The notes under the pieces: generated by a model | Databases searched by the model: none | Told to the model about the DNA's origin: nothing | Seen by the model: the letters and a program-made list of their open reading frames with translations, nothing else | Program-made: the position numbers and the translations under genes | Shown: positions 7,795 to 15,134 of the stretch, one piece after another | Numbering within the stretch: the stretch's first letter is position 1 | Layout of the letters: each line of letters starts with the position of its first letter | NCBI GenBank assembly: GCA_022769795.1 | Contig: JALEIQ010000213.1 | Coordinates: forward strand, 1 to 39,543 | Origin: Clostridiales bacterium | GTDB taxonomy: Bacteria; Bacillota; Clostridia; Christensenellales; Aristaeellaceae | DNA: 39,543 nucleotides | Direction: 5' to 3'

Positions 7795-8737
7795 CGGCCT
7801 GAGGCGCTCCTCAAACGCCTCCATGCAGCCGCTGTTCCTGCTGGGCATCATCGCGGTGATGATCGCCATGCAGGCCATCCTGGTGCCCGGCTCCGTAACA
7901 TCCAGCCAGCTTTGGCTGGTGTCGCGGCAGGCCTCCGCGCTGGGCATTATCGCCCTGGGGCAGGCGGCGGTCATCCTTGTGGGCGGCATCGACCTTAGCG
8001 TGGGCTCCATCGTAATGATCACCAACGTTTTCTGCATCGCCCTGATGCGCGGCTCCAACCAGTATGTGCTGGGCGGGCTGGCCGTCTGCCTGCTGATTGC
8101 GCTGGTGATTGGCGCAAGCAACGCCCTTGGCGTGCTGGTGCTCAACATCGCTCCCTTCGTAATGACGCTTTGCACCATGACCATCCTTCAGGGCGTGTGC
8201 TATGTGTACACCCAGGGCGCGCCCACCGGCAGCGCCGCGCCCGTAATCAACGCGCTTGGCACCGGCTATCTTGGGCCCATACCCTATTCCACCGTCATCT
8301 GGCTGGTGCTGGCGCTGCTTACCTGGATTGTGCTCAGGTTTACCACGCTGGGCCGCAAGGTATACGCCGTGGGTGGAAACGCGCGGGCCGCGCGCCTCAG
8401 CGGCGTAAGCAACAAAGCCGTGATCGCGGCGGCCTATATCTTCTCCGCCATCATGTCTATGATCGCGGGGGTGATTATGTCCGGCTACCTCAACATTACC
8501 TCCCTTACCGTGGGCGGCGATTATGTAAACAATTCGCTGGCGGCTGTGCTCATTGGCGGCAACGCCATTGAGGGCGGACGCGGCGGCATATGGGGCGTGG
8601 TGCTGGGCGCGTTCTTTATGACGTTCCTCATGGCCATTCTCACCATGATCGGCATTGGCGAGGTTGGCAAGCTTATTGTGCAGGGATTGGTTATTTTCGT
8701 CGTGGTGGCGATGCAGAGCATGATGAAAAAGGACTAA
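7784..8737 (+). CDS. Sugar ABC transporter permease 2 (RbsC type)
   Basis: A 317-aa second permease of the same family, clearly homologous to but different from permease 1. It has LVGGIDLSVGSIVMI, ASNALGVLVLNIAPFVMTLCTM and NNSLAAVLIGGNAIEGGRG. GGAGGTG at 7771-7777, inside the end of permease 1, supports ATG 7784 and the 11-base overlap suggests translational coupling. Many RbsC systems use one permease as a homodimer. Two distinct copies here suggest a heterodimeric channel, as in some other Firmicutes sugar importers. Twelve bases separate it from the isomerase gene. Confidence 0.93.
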   Translation: MKNNGLRRSSNASMQPLFLLGIIAVMIAMQAILVPGSVTSSQLWLVSRQASALGIIALGQAAVILVGGIDLSVGSIVMITNVFCIALMRGSNQYVLGGLAVCLLIALVIGASNALGVLVLNIAPFVMTLCTMTILQGVCYVYTQGAPTGSAAPVINALGTGYLGPIPYSTVIWLVLALLTWIVLRFTTLGRKVYAVGGNARAARLSGVSNKAVIAAAYIFSAIMSMIAGVIMSGYLNITSLTVGGDYVNNSLAAVLIGGNAIEGGRGGIWGVVLGAFFMTFLMAILTMIGIGEVGKLIVQGLVIFVVVAMQSMMKKD

Positions 8738-8749
8738 GGAGGCGAAAGC

Positions 8750-9622
8750 ATGAACATAGGCGTAAACCAATTTTGTTTCCCCATGACGTACGACGTGCGC
8801 GACGCCATTGCCGCCGCCAAGCGTCTGGGCTTTGACAGCATCGAGGTATGCTTTACCGCAGCGGACGGCGCGCGCCCCGGCGGCGGCGTAACCGACGCGC
8901 TGGACATCAGCGGCTATCACAACCGCCTGCTGAACATGAGCTCCACCAAGAGCGACCTAAAGGAGCTGCGCGCCATCGCCGGGGATAACGGAATCCGCAT
9001 TTCCAGCGTGGGCGGCATTGTGAGCTTCTCCATCTATCCTCTTACATCCACGGACCCGTCCGTGGCGGAAAAGAGCATGGACGCGGTAAAGAAGATGCTG
9101 GACGCGGCGCGCGAGCTGGGCGCGGATACCGTGCTGGTGATTCCCGGCATGCTCACCGCCGGCATGCGCTACGAGGCCGCCTACGACCTGGCGCAGCAGC
9201 GCGTGGCCGAGCTTGCGGCCTATGCCCCGGACATCCAGTTGGCGATTGAGAACGTATGGAACGGCATGCTTTACAGCCCGCTGGAAATGAGCCGCTTTGT
9301 GGACGGCACCGGCTGCGCCAATGTGGGCGTGTACTTCGATATTGCCAACGCCCGCCGCTTTGGCTGGCCTGAGCAATGGATACGCACGCTTGGCAAGCGC
9401 ATACGCAAGTTCCACTGCAAGGATTACCGCATGTCGGTGGACACCATCAACGGCTTTACCAACATTCTGGACGGCGATGTGGACTGGCCCGCGGTAATCG
9501 CGGCCATCCGGGAAACCGGCTACGACGGCGACCTGGTTGTGGAGCTGGTGCCGCCCGCCCATTACCTGGTGGAAAATACGCTTTCCTACGCGCAGGCAAC
9601 CCTGAAAACTCTGCTGAAATAA
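8750..9622 (+). CDS. Sugar phosphate isomerase/epimerase-like TIM-barrel protein
   Basis: A 290-aa protein of the xylose-isomerase-like/AP-endonuclease-2 TIM-barrel family, the group holding IolE, IolI, hydroxypyruvate isomerase and tagatose epimerases. The likely metal-binding residues are visible in order: Glu167 (AIENVW), Asp197 (YFDIANA), His222 (KFHCKD) and Glu265 (VVELVP). AAGGAGG precedes ATG 8750. It is flanked by the permease and a Gfo/Idh/MocA dehydrogenase, the usual partnership for oxidation of a sugar or cyclitol to a keto form followed by isomerisation. The exact substrate cannot be named from sequence alone. It should act in the cytoplasm just after uptake. Confidence 0.88.
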   Translation: MNIGVNQFCFPMTYDVRDAIAAAKRLGFDSIEVCFTAADGARPGGGVTDALDISGYHNRLLNMSSTKSDLKELRAIAGDNGIRISSVGGIVSFSIYPLTSTDPSVAEKSMDAVKKMLDAARELGADTVLVIPGMLTAGMRYEAAYDLAQQRVAELAAYAPDIQLAIENVWNGMLYSPLEMSRFVDGTGCANVGVYFDIANARRFGWPEQWIRTLGKRIRKFHCKDYRMSVDTINGFTNILDGDVDWPAVIAAIRETGYDGDLVVELVPPAHYLVENTLSYAQATLKTLLK

Positions 9623-9643
9623 TATAGAAAGGGAGATTCAACA

Positions 9644-10666
9644 ATGAAAAAGTATGGCGTTATGATCGTGGGCACTGGCTGGGTATCCGGCGAACACATC
9701 CGGGCATTTGAAATGAACGAGCACGCTGAGGTGGTAGCCATCGTATCGCGCAGCTATGAAAAGGGCCGCTCCAAGGCGGACGAGTACAACCTGGGCGAGC
9801 GCTGCAAAATCTATACCGATTATGACGAGGGCCTCAAGGACCCCAATGTGGATATCGTGGTTATCTGCACGCCCAACAACCTGCATTGCGAGCAGACCAT
9901 CAAGGCCGCCAAGGCGCACAAGCATATCCTGCTTGAGAAGCCCGTCGCCCTTAGCTGGGAGGATACCCTGCGCATGGACGAGGCCGTGCGCGAGGCGGGG
10001 GTGAAAACCCTGGTGGGCTACGTGCTGCACTACAACCCGCTGTTCATGACGGCCAAAAAGCTGCAAAAGGACTTTATCGGCAAGCTGACCTATGCCGAAA
10101 CCGATTACTTCCATCGCGTAATGAGCGATATTCCCTGCTATGAGTGGACCTGCAAAAAGAGCGTGGGCGGCAGCTCCCTGCTGGCGGGCGGCTGCCATGC
10201 CGTGGACGCGATGCGCTGGTTCATGCAGGACGAGGTGGTAAGCGTATACGCCCAGAGCAGCAAAATGCGCACCGACCTGGAGTTTGACGGCACCATCGCC
10301 ATCATCCTCAAGTTTAAGAACGGCGCCGTAGCCAAGGTAGGCTCCAGCTATGATTTCATCAGCCCCTATGTGTTTAACCTGCACCTGTGCGGCGATAAGG
10401 GCACCCTGTGGAACGACAAGCTGTGGTCGCCCGGCATGATTCCCGAGCAGCGCGACTACATGCAGCTTCCCGTGCTCACCCCCAACAGCGGCGATGTGAA
10501 GCATCATCCCTTCCCCGAGGAGGTTGAGCACTTCATGGACTGCATCGTAAACGACAAGCCGACGGACTGCCCCCTTAGCGACGCGGTCAAGACCCAGGAG
10601 ATCGTGTTCGCGGCCGATTTGAGCGCCGCGACCGGCGAGGTTGTGCATCTGCCCCTGAAGCGTTAA
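9644..10666 (+). CDS. Gfo/Idh/MocA family NAD(P)-dependent dehydrogenase
   Basis: A 340-aa oxidoreductase. The N-terminal Rossmann fold (about 1-125) has VGTGWVSGEH, DIVVICTPNNLH and the catalytic motif EKPVAL (Glu98-Lys99-Pro100). The C-terminal alpha/beta domain has GGSSLLAGGCHAVDAMRWF, where His185 and Asp188 match the family's H-x-x-D pair. Such enzymes oxidise or reduce sugars, inositols and amino sugars with NAD(P). GAAAGGGAG before ATG 9644 supports the start. It is the last gene of the sugar operon, ahead of a perfect terminator hairpin. With the isomerase it suggests oxidation plus isomerisation of the imported sugar. No kinase or aldolase specific to the pathway is next to it. Confidence 0.93.
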   Translation: MKKYGVMIVGTGWVSGEHIRAFEMNEHAEVVAIVSRSYEKGRSKADEYNLGERCKIYTDYDEGLKDPNVDIVVICTPNNLHCEQTIKAAKAHKHILLEKPVALSWEDTLRMDEAVREAGVKTLVGYVLHYNPLFMTAKKLQKDFIGKLTYAETDYFHRVMSDIPCYEWTCKKSVGGSSLLAGGCHAVDAMRWFMQDEVVSVYAQSSKMRTDLEFDGTIAIILKFKNGAVAKVGSSYDFISPYVFNLHLCGDKGTLWNDKLWSPGMIPEQRDYMQLPVLTPNSGDVKHHPFPEEVEHFMDCIVNDKPTDCPLSDAVKTQEIVFAADLSAATGEVVHLPLKR

Positions 10667-10687
10667 CTTTATCGAAAAAGAACATGC

Positions 10688-10722
10688 GAAACCGCGCGAA
10701 GCCGAAAGCCTCGCGCGGTTTC
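10688..10722 (+). terminator. Terminator of the sugar ABC operon
   Basis: GAAACCGCGCGA, an 11-base loop, then TCGCGCGGTTTC: a perfect 12-bp stem 21 bases after the dehydrogenase stop, ending in a short T-rich run. Confidence 0.82.
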
Positions 10723-10742
10723 ATATATCAAACAGCCGCCCC

Positions 10743-10823
10743 TTGCCCGCGCAAGGCGCGGGCAAAAACGGGATTCCTAAGGGCGAAGCCCTTAGGCGGA
10801 GGGTGTGGGAGGCGGAGCCTCCC
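10743..10823 (-). repeat. Cluster of three perfect hairpins
   Basis: Three separate perfect stems lie in 81 bases: TTGCCCGCGC/GCGCGGGCAA (10743-10765, loop AAG), CCTAAGGGC/GCCCTTAGG (10776-10796, loop GAA) and GGGAGGC/GCCTCCC (10807-10823, loop GGA). They lie beyond the stop of the minus-strand AraC gene. On that strand the second hairpin has a TTC loop and TTTTT follows eight bases later, so it may act as that gene's terminator. The architecture (short stems with three-base loops) resembles mobile intergenic palindromes. Confidence 0.6.
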
Positions 10824-10839
10824 GCACGGGCTTTACGTG

Positions 10840-11730
10840 CTACAGCGGCTCCCGGTTCTCCGCCTGCCGCGCTTCAAGCTGCTGCCTGCGGTATTCGGCG
10901 GGGGTCATGTGATAATGCTGGCGGAAGATGCGGTAAAACTGGCTGATGTTGGTATAGCCTACCTCCTCGATGATGCGGTTTATGCTCATATCCGAATCCA
11001 TCAGCAGCAGGCGCGCGTTGGACAGCCTAAGATGCGTAATATACTCCTTGAAGGAAATGCGTATTTCCTCCTTGAACAGGTGGCGAAAATACGTGGCGTT
11101 CAAATCAACATACCTGGACACCTCGTCCAGGGTGAGCGAACGGTTGTAATTCTGGTCGATATATTGCTGCGCGGCCAAAATTTTTGGATTGATGTTCTGC
11201 CGCGCGCTCTCCACGCTGGCCTTGCGGTAATAATGCTGCGCCAGTTCCAAAAGGATGTTGCGAACGATGATGTCCACTTCCATTTCCCAGGTTTCTTCCT
11301 TGGCCTCGTATACCTTTATGCCGCGCAGCAGCAGGCCGGTGATTTTTTCCGCGGTTTCGGTGCCGCACGCGATGCGGTTGATAAAATCCGGCGGGTTGTA
11401 ATGGAAGGTTTCAATGTACTGCCGGTTGGCGCGGTGATTGCTGGAATCGGAAATGAAAGAGGGCATCAAAATCAGGAACAGCCAGCGGTTCTCGCGCCCC
11501 TCCTCGGTTATGGCCACATGGTTTTCATAGTTATTGGTAATGAAGATGTCGCCGGTGTGGACGGCATACTGCTTGTGGGAGTACAAAAACGTGCCGTCGC
11601 CCTCAAGGCACAGGCCAATTTCAAAATAGCGGTGCCAGTGTATGGCGTCGCGCCTGCCAACCACGGTATATTCAAACAGGTAAACGGGAAAATCGGGATC
11701 AAAATCAAATTCCCAGTTGAACCGTTTCAT
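10840..11730 (-). CDS. AraC-family transcriptional regulator
   Basis: A 296-aa regulator. The N-terminal half is a cupin-like sensing domain (IHWHRYFEIGLCLEGDGTFLYSHKQYAVHTGDIFITNNYENH). The C-terminal 100 residues hold the two helix-turn-helix motifs of AraC proteins (LTLDEVSRYVDLNATYFRHLFKEE and INRIIEEVGYTNISQFYRIFRQHYHMTPAEYRR). I use ATG 11730 (MKRFNWEFD): GGGAGGTG lies nine bases upstream, while the track start at 11793 would lie upstream of the promoter's -35 box (11784-11789). It is convergent with the sugar ABC operon and is its most likely regulator, responding to the imported sugar or a derivative. It has its own sigma-A promoter. Confidence 0.93.
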   Translation of the reverse strand: MKRFNWEFDFDPDFPVYLFEYTVVGRRDAIHWHRYFEIGLCLEGDGTFLYSHKQYAVHTGDIFITNNYENHVAITEEGRENRWLFLILMPSFISDSSNHRANRQYIETFHYNPPDFINRIACGTETAEKITGLLLRGIKVYEAKEETWEMEVDIIVRNILLELAQHYYRKASVESARQNINPKILAAQQYIDQNYNRSLTLDEVSRYVDLNATYFRHLFKEEIRISFKEYITHLRLSNARLLLMDSDMSINRIIEEVGYTNISQFYRIFRQHYHMTPAEYRRQQLEARQAENREPL

Positions 11731-11760
11731 AAAGGCATTCACCTCCCATTGGCCCCATCC

Positions 11761-11789
11761 AGTATACCCGCGCGGTAAAAATTTTGCAA
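11761..11789 (-). promoter_or_regulatory. Sigma-A promoter of the AraC gene
   Basis: Minus strand: TTGCAA (11789-11784), exactly 17 bases, then TATACT (11766-11761), 30 bases before ATG 11730. Its position also argues against the longer start in the ORF track. Confidence 0.8.
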
Positions 11790-11926
11790 ACAAAGGAATG
11801 GAAGGCGTGCGGGAAGAATGCTATGCTGGCATAAGCGGAAAGAATTTTGCCTTTTCCACTTCTTTTGGTCAAGCTTTTTTGTTTTCTTCCGTCCTATCCT
11901 ATGAAACAACACGGGGAGGTGGCCGC

Positions 11927-12448
11927 ATGAGGGAAACCGTTCAACCGCCGCAGCGGCGGGATACCAGGGAGGAACGCTTGACCCTTCTGATGGAAGCTTA
12001 CGCAAACGAGGTGCTGCGCCTGTGCTACTTCCAGCTAAGGGATCGCGCCCAGGCCGAGGACGCGATGCAGGAAACATTCTTAAAGGCCTACCGACGGTTG
12101 GATACCGTGCGGGGAAGCGAAAAGGCCTGGCTGATGAAAATTGCGCTGAACTGCTGCCGGGATATGCAGCGCGGCGCGTGGTTCCGGCACGTGGACAGCC
12201 GCCGGGCATTGGAGGACCTGCCGCCCGCCGCGTGCGCCTTTGACGAGCGCGACGACAGCCTTGTGCGCGAGGTGCTGGCATTGCCGTCCAAATACCGGCA
12301 GGCCATTTTGATGCGCTACTATCACGAAATGACGCAGCGGGAATGCGCCAGCGCGCTGGGCCTATCCGAATCCGGGTTCAGCCGCAGGCTCGCCAAGGCG
12401 CAAAAGCTGCTCAAAACCGAACTGGAAAGGTGGGATTGGAATGCGTGA
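11927..12448 (+). CDS. ECF-type RNA polymerase sigma factor
   Basis: A 173-aa extracytoplasmic-function sigma factor. Region 2 is LTLLMEAYANEVLRLCYFQLRDRAQAEDAMQETFLKAYRRL, including the D-A-x-D/Q-x-x-F type core. Region 4 is LALPSKYRQAILMRYYHEMTQRECASALGLSESGFSRRLAKAQKLL, a typical helix-turn-helix. The start at ATG 11927 is chosen because GGGGAGGTG lies five bases upstream; the ORF track extends to 11717 through non-conserved sequence and the AraC promoter region. It overlaps the next gene by eight bases, and that gene encodes a membrane protein of anti-sigma type, so the sigma factor is probably held inactive until an envelope signal arrives. Confidence 0.92.
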   Translation: MRETVQPPQRRDTREERLTLLMEAYANEVLRLCYFQLRDRAQAEDAMQETFLKAYRRLDTVRGSEKAWLMKIALNCCRDMQRGAWFRHVDSRRALEDLPPAACAFDERDDSLVREVLALPSKYRQAILMRYYHEMTQRECASALGLSESGFSRRLAKAQKLLKTELERWDWNA

Positions 12449-13700
12449 AAAAACCTTTCGGGAAAGCATAGACGCGCGGCTCTCGGGCCTGGAAGTGCCG
12501 CAGGGGCGGCAGGCGGCCATATTGCGCCGCGCTTTGCAGCAGGAGCGCCCCGCGCCCAGAAAGCCCCTTGTTACCCTGGTGCTGGCCATTGTGCTGGCGC
12601 TGGCTCTAACGGCTGCGGGCCTCGCCGTGGCCCTGCGCTTTGGCGTAATCGGCTTTAACCGCGGGCAGGAGGACAACGCCGCGTTCAAGGCCCACATTCT
12701 CACCGTGAACCAGGCGTATGAAACGGACGATCTTTCGCTTACCGTAAACGAGGCGGTGTTTGACGGCATGTCGCTCTCCTTTACCATGAACATTCTGCCC
12801 AAGGAGGGCGGCGAGCCGGTATATATCCACCCGCGCGTATCCGCGCAATGCGACGGAGAGCCGCTTATGACCGACCCCGAGGGTTGCCTTGGCGATTTCT
12901 ACAGCGGCTTCTGGGTGCCAGAAAAGGATCCCTGCGGCCCGGAGGGCTGCTACGGCGCGGATTACGCCATCATCCGGGAGGATGAGGACGGGGCGATTGC
13001 GTACGATACGGTTACGCAGCCAGTTACCTGGACGCTTTCCTTTGATATCATCAAGCCCAACTGGCCCGTGGACTCCAACGACATTGCGCTTACCGGCACG
13101 GCCGATGACCCTCCCTTTGAGGAGTACATGGCGCTTTTTGCCGACGCATACGCAAACCGGCGCATTCTGCTGGCCGACGGCTATTCGCTGGTGGAGTATG
13201 CCGCAATCCTGCCTGCGCCCGAGGGCGTAACGGAGGAGGAATGGTGCTATGTTCGTCTTTCCGATCAGCTGGTGCAGTCCGGCGCGTTTTCCCGCGTGGA
13301 TATGCTGGAGATTTCCTTTACAACAGCCGAAACGGCTATCAAGCAGCTTTCCGGCACGCCCACCTTCTCCCTGGGCGCGCAGGCTGAGGTGACCGTCGAA
13401 AGCACGCAGGCCACCTTCACCCAGGCCACGTATGAGCTAACCCTGCGAAACGCGGGCGCGGAGGACTGGTATTTTGCCGTTCTTTCCCCGGACTGCCAAA
13501 CCGGCCCTTCGTATACGCACTGGGAAACCGGCGCGGACGGCGCACAGCATGCTTCGGGCACGATAGCCCTGTTTGGCGAAGCGTCCACGCTCATCTTTGT
13601 GCCCTGCCGGGATTCGCAAAGCGTGGACGAGGTCTATGCCCGGCAGCAGCCATTAACCGATGAGCAAAGGGCCCTCAGCTTTTCGGTTGAACTGGAATAA
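12441..13700 (+). CDS. Membrane anti-sigma-like protein (DUF4179-like)
   Basis: A 419-aa single-pass protein. Residues 1-42 form a charged cytoplasmic segment (MREKTFRESIDARLSGLEVPQGRQAAILRRAL). A single helix follows at about 43-66 (PLVTLVLAIVLALALTAAGLAVALRF), then a long extracytoplasmic part. The stretch after the helix (QAYETDDLSLTVNEAVFDGMSLSFTMNI) resembles the DUF4179 domain common in anti-sigma partners of clostridial ECF factors. The eight-base overlap with the sigma gene and the order sigma then membrane protein are the classic arrangement. Inference: the short N-terminal part binds the sigma factor and the outside domain senses the envelope. Family assignment is from pattern, not a search. 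Confidence 0.75.
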   Translation: MREKTFRESIDARLSGLEVPQGRQAAILRRALQQERPAPRKPLVTLVLAIVLALALTAAGLAVALRFGVIGFNRGQEDNAAFKAHILTVNQAYETDDLSLTVNEAVFDGMSLSFTMNILPKEGGEPVYIHPRVSAQCDGEPLMTDPEGCLGDFYSGFWVPEKDPCGPEGCYGADYAIIREDEDGAIAYDTVTQPVTWTLSFDIIKPNWPVDSNDIALTGTADDPPFEEYMALFADAYANRRILLADGYSLVEYAAILPAPEGVTEEEWCYVRLSDQLVQSGAFSRVDMLEISFTTAETAIKQLSGTPTFSLGAQAEVTVESTQATFTQATYELTLRNAGAEDWYFAVLSPDCQTGPSYTHWETGADGAQHASGTIALFGEASTLIFVPCRDSQSVDEVYARQQPLTDEQRALSFSVELE

Positions 13701-13713
13701 GGAGGTTGACGCT

Positions 13714-14781
13714 ATGCGGCGCAGAAGGATGGCCTGGCTTTGTATCCTGATTCTATGGCTCGCCCCGGCAGGCGTGTGCCGCGCGCAGGCCTTTCCCACG
13801 CCCGCCTATCAGTTTACGCTGGCAAACGTCACGCCGGATACCAAGGCCATCCGGCGGGCGTTTGCGAAGTTTGCGGCAGCGGACGCAAAATTGGAAACGC
13901 ATCACTACCACAACGGCAGCGCAAACCGCATGGATATGGTATGGGACGGCGCGCGCTACAGGGCCAATGTGCTTTGCCTTACAAGCAGCCTGTACGGCGT
14001 GGAGGACTGCGAGGCGGTCACGCGCGCCCGTGCGGTTGCCGAAGCCTTCATGGATGAGCTGGGTTTGGCGTATATGCCGGAGCCGGTAATGGCGAAAACG
14101 GCGCGGAGCTTTGTAAAAAGCACGGCTATTTGGCTGGATTTGCTGGACGACGCGGGGCGGGTCATATGGATGAATCCAATCCTTTCCAAAACCGTCTGGC
14201 CGGAGGAAATTCTGCTTTCCTCCCCGCAATATCAGCATATCCGCAAATTGGAGGAGCGGGATTTGGAGGCGTTTCCCTCGCCCGAGGATGTGGTGCTGCG
14301 CTATGAGCTGCGGCTTGAGGGGCTCGCGCTTGACGCGACAACCCGCGAGGAGCCGGAAAACGGGACGTGGCAGCTTATCCTTATCACGGTCGCACAGGAT
14401 GGCGCGCTGCTAAGCGTGGAGCTGCAAAACGCCTCTTTTCAAGTTAAAGCGCAGCAGGCCCTTTCCCAGCCCCTGCTGGATTCCGCCTCCTCCGCCGCCA
14501 TCGCGCAGGCCGAGGCGGACGCGCGCATCCATCCGCCGGAAAAGGCGCGTTACGATCAATGGCTGGCTCTGGGCGGATATGAAAGCATCCGGCGGGGCTA
14601 TCAGCTTCAATCCGTGGAGCCCTGCTATGTGCGTTTGGGCAGCAAAAAGGCCGTGCCAGCCTGGAAGTGCACCTTCATGCCCGTTTATATTGTGGATGGG
14701 GAAGCGCGCGTGCCTGAAGGCTACTCCTTCTTTGAGGAAATCTTCGTGGACGCGGCTGAGGGGCGTATTCTGCCGCTGTAG
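13714..14781 (+). CDS. Exported protein of unknown function, ECF operon
   Basis: A 355-aa protein I do not recognise. The start is ATG 13714, with GGAGG eight bases upstream (13701-13705); the track start at 13660 lies inside the previous gene. The N-terminus MRRRRMAWLCILILWLAPAGVCRAQA is a signal peptide with a likely cleavage after CRAQA. The mature part is rich in charged residues and shows no obvious catalytic motif. It lies 13 bases after the anti-sigma-like gene, so it is the third member of this operon and may be an envelope sensor, or an exported partner controlled by the sigma factor. The C-terminal half (ARYDQWLALGGYESIRRGYQLQSVEPCYV) might resemble YcdB/YcdC-like repeats, but I cannot confirm that. 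Confidence 0.7.
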   Translation: MRRRRMAWLCILILWLAPAGVCRAQAFPTPAYQFTLANVTPDTKAIRRAFAKFAAADAKLETHHYHNGSANRMDMVWDGARYRANVLCLTSSLYGVEDCEAVTRARAVAEAFMDELGLAYMPEPVMAKTARSFVKSTAIWLDLLDDAGRVIWMNPILSKTVWPEEILLSSPQYQHIRKLEERDLEAFPSPEDVVLRYELRLEGLALDATTREEPENGTWQLILITVAQDGALLSVELQNASFQVKAQQALSQPLLDSASSAAIAQAEADARIHPPEKARYDQWLALGGYESIRRGYQLQSVEPCYVRLGSKKAVPAWKCTFMPVYIVDGEARVPEGYSFFEEIFVDAAEGRILPL

Positions 14782-14840
14782 GGCGAAAAGCGCCGGGGCA
14801 GCCCCTTAGGGTTGACCTTTTCAAAGGTATGTATAGGGTC

Positions 14841-14950
14841 GCAGCGCCAGCCCGGGCGGGCTGGCGCGTTGCTTGCTTGTGTGGGCGCTACGGCGCGAGG
14901 GTTTGGGGCTCCGCCCCAAGCCCCGGCAGGGGCTATTGCCCCTGCACCCC
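14841..14950. repeat. Tandem hairpin repeat, copy A
   Basis: A 110-base unit with three stems in order: GCGCCAGCCCG/CGGGCTGGCGC (14844-14867), TTGGGGC/GCCCCAA (14903-14919) and GCAGGGGC/GCCCCTGC (14926-14945). The same unit recurs 146 bases downstream. The 353-base gap 14782-15134 holds these two copies and no gene I can support. Confidence 0.75.
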
Positions 14951-14986
14951 TTCATTGTGCCGCTCCTGTTACGGGTGCGTGCAGAC

Positions 14987-15096
14987 GCAGCGCCAGCCCG
15001 GGCGGGCTGGCGCATCTCTCGCTTGGAAACGCTGCGGCGTAAGGATTTTGGGGCTCCGCCCCAAACCTCGGCAGGGGCATAATGCCCCTGCACCCC
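14987..15096. repeat. Tandem hairpin repeat, copy B
   Basis: Second copy, starting exactly 146 bases after copy A. The first 27 and last 13 bases match copy A, while the middle has drifted by substitution and a one-base shift. All three stems are kept (14990-15013, 15047-15065 and 15071-15091), and the last is extended to 10 bp by matching changes (GCAGGGGCAT/ATGCCCCTGC). Confidence 0.75.
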
Positions 15097-15134
15097 GTTC
15101 TTTTTCGACAGTCTGGCCGGCCACATCCCGGCAT

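Noticed and set aside
11717-11926. Longer N-terminus of the sigma factor
   Set aside because: The extra 70 codons cross the AraC promoter, have no sigma homology, and the good ribosome site is right before ATG 11927.
14841-15096. CRISPR array
   Set aside because: Only two units, each internally palindromic, no short regular repeats with unique spacers and no cas genes.
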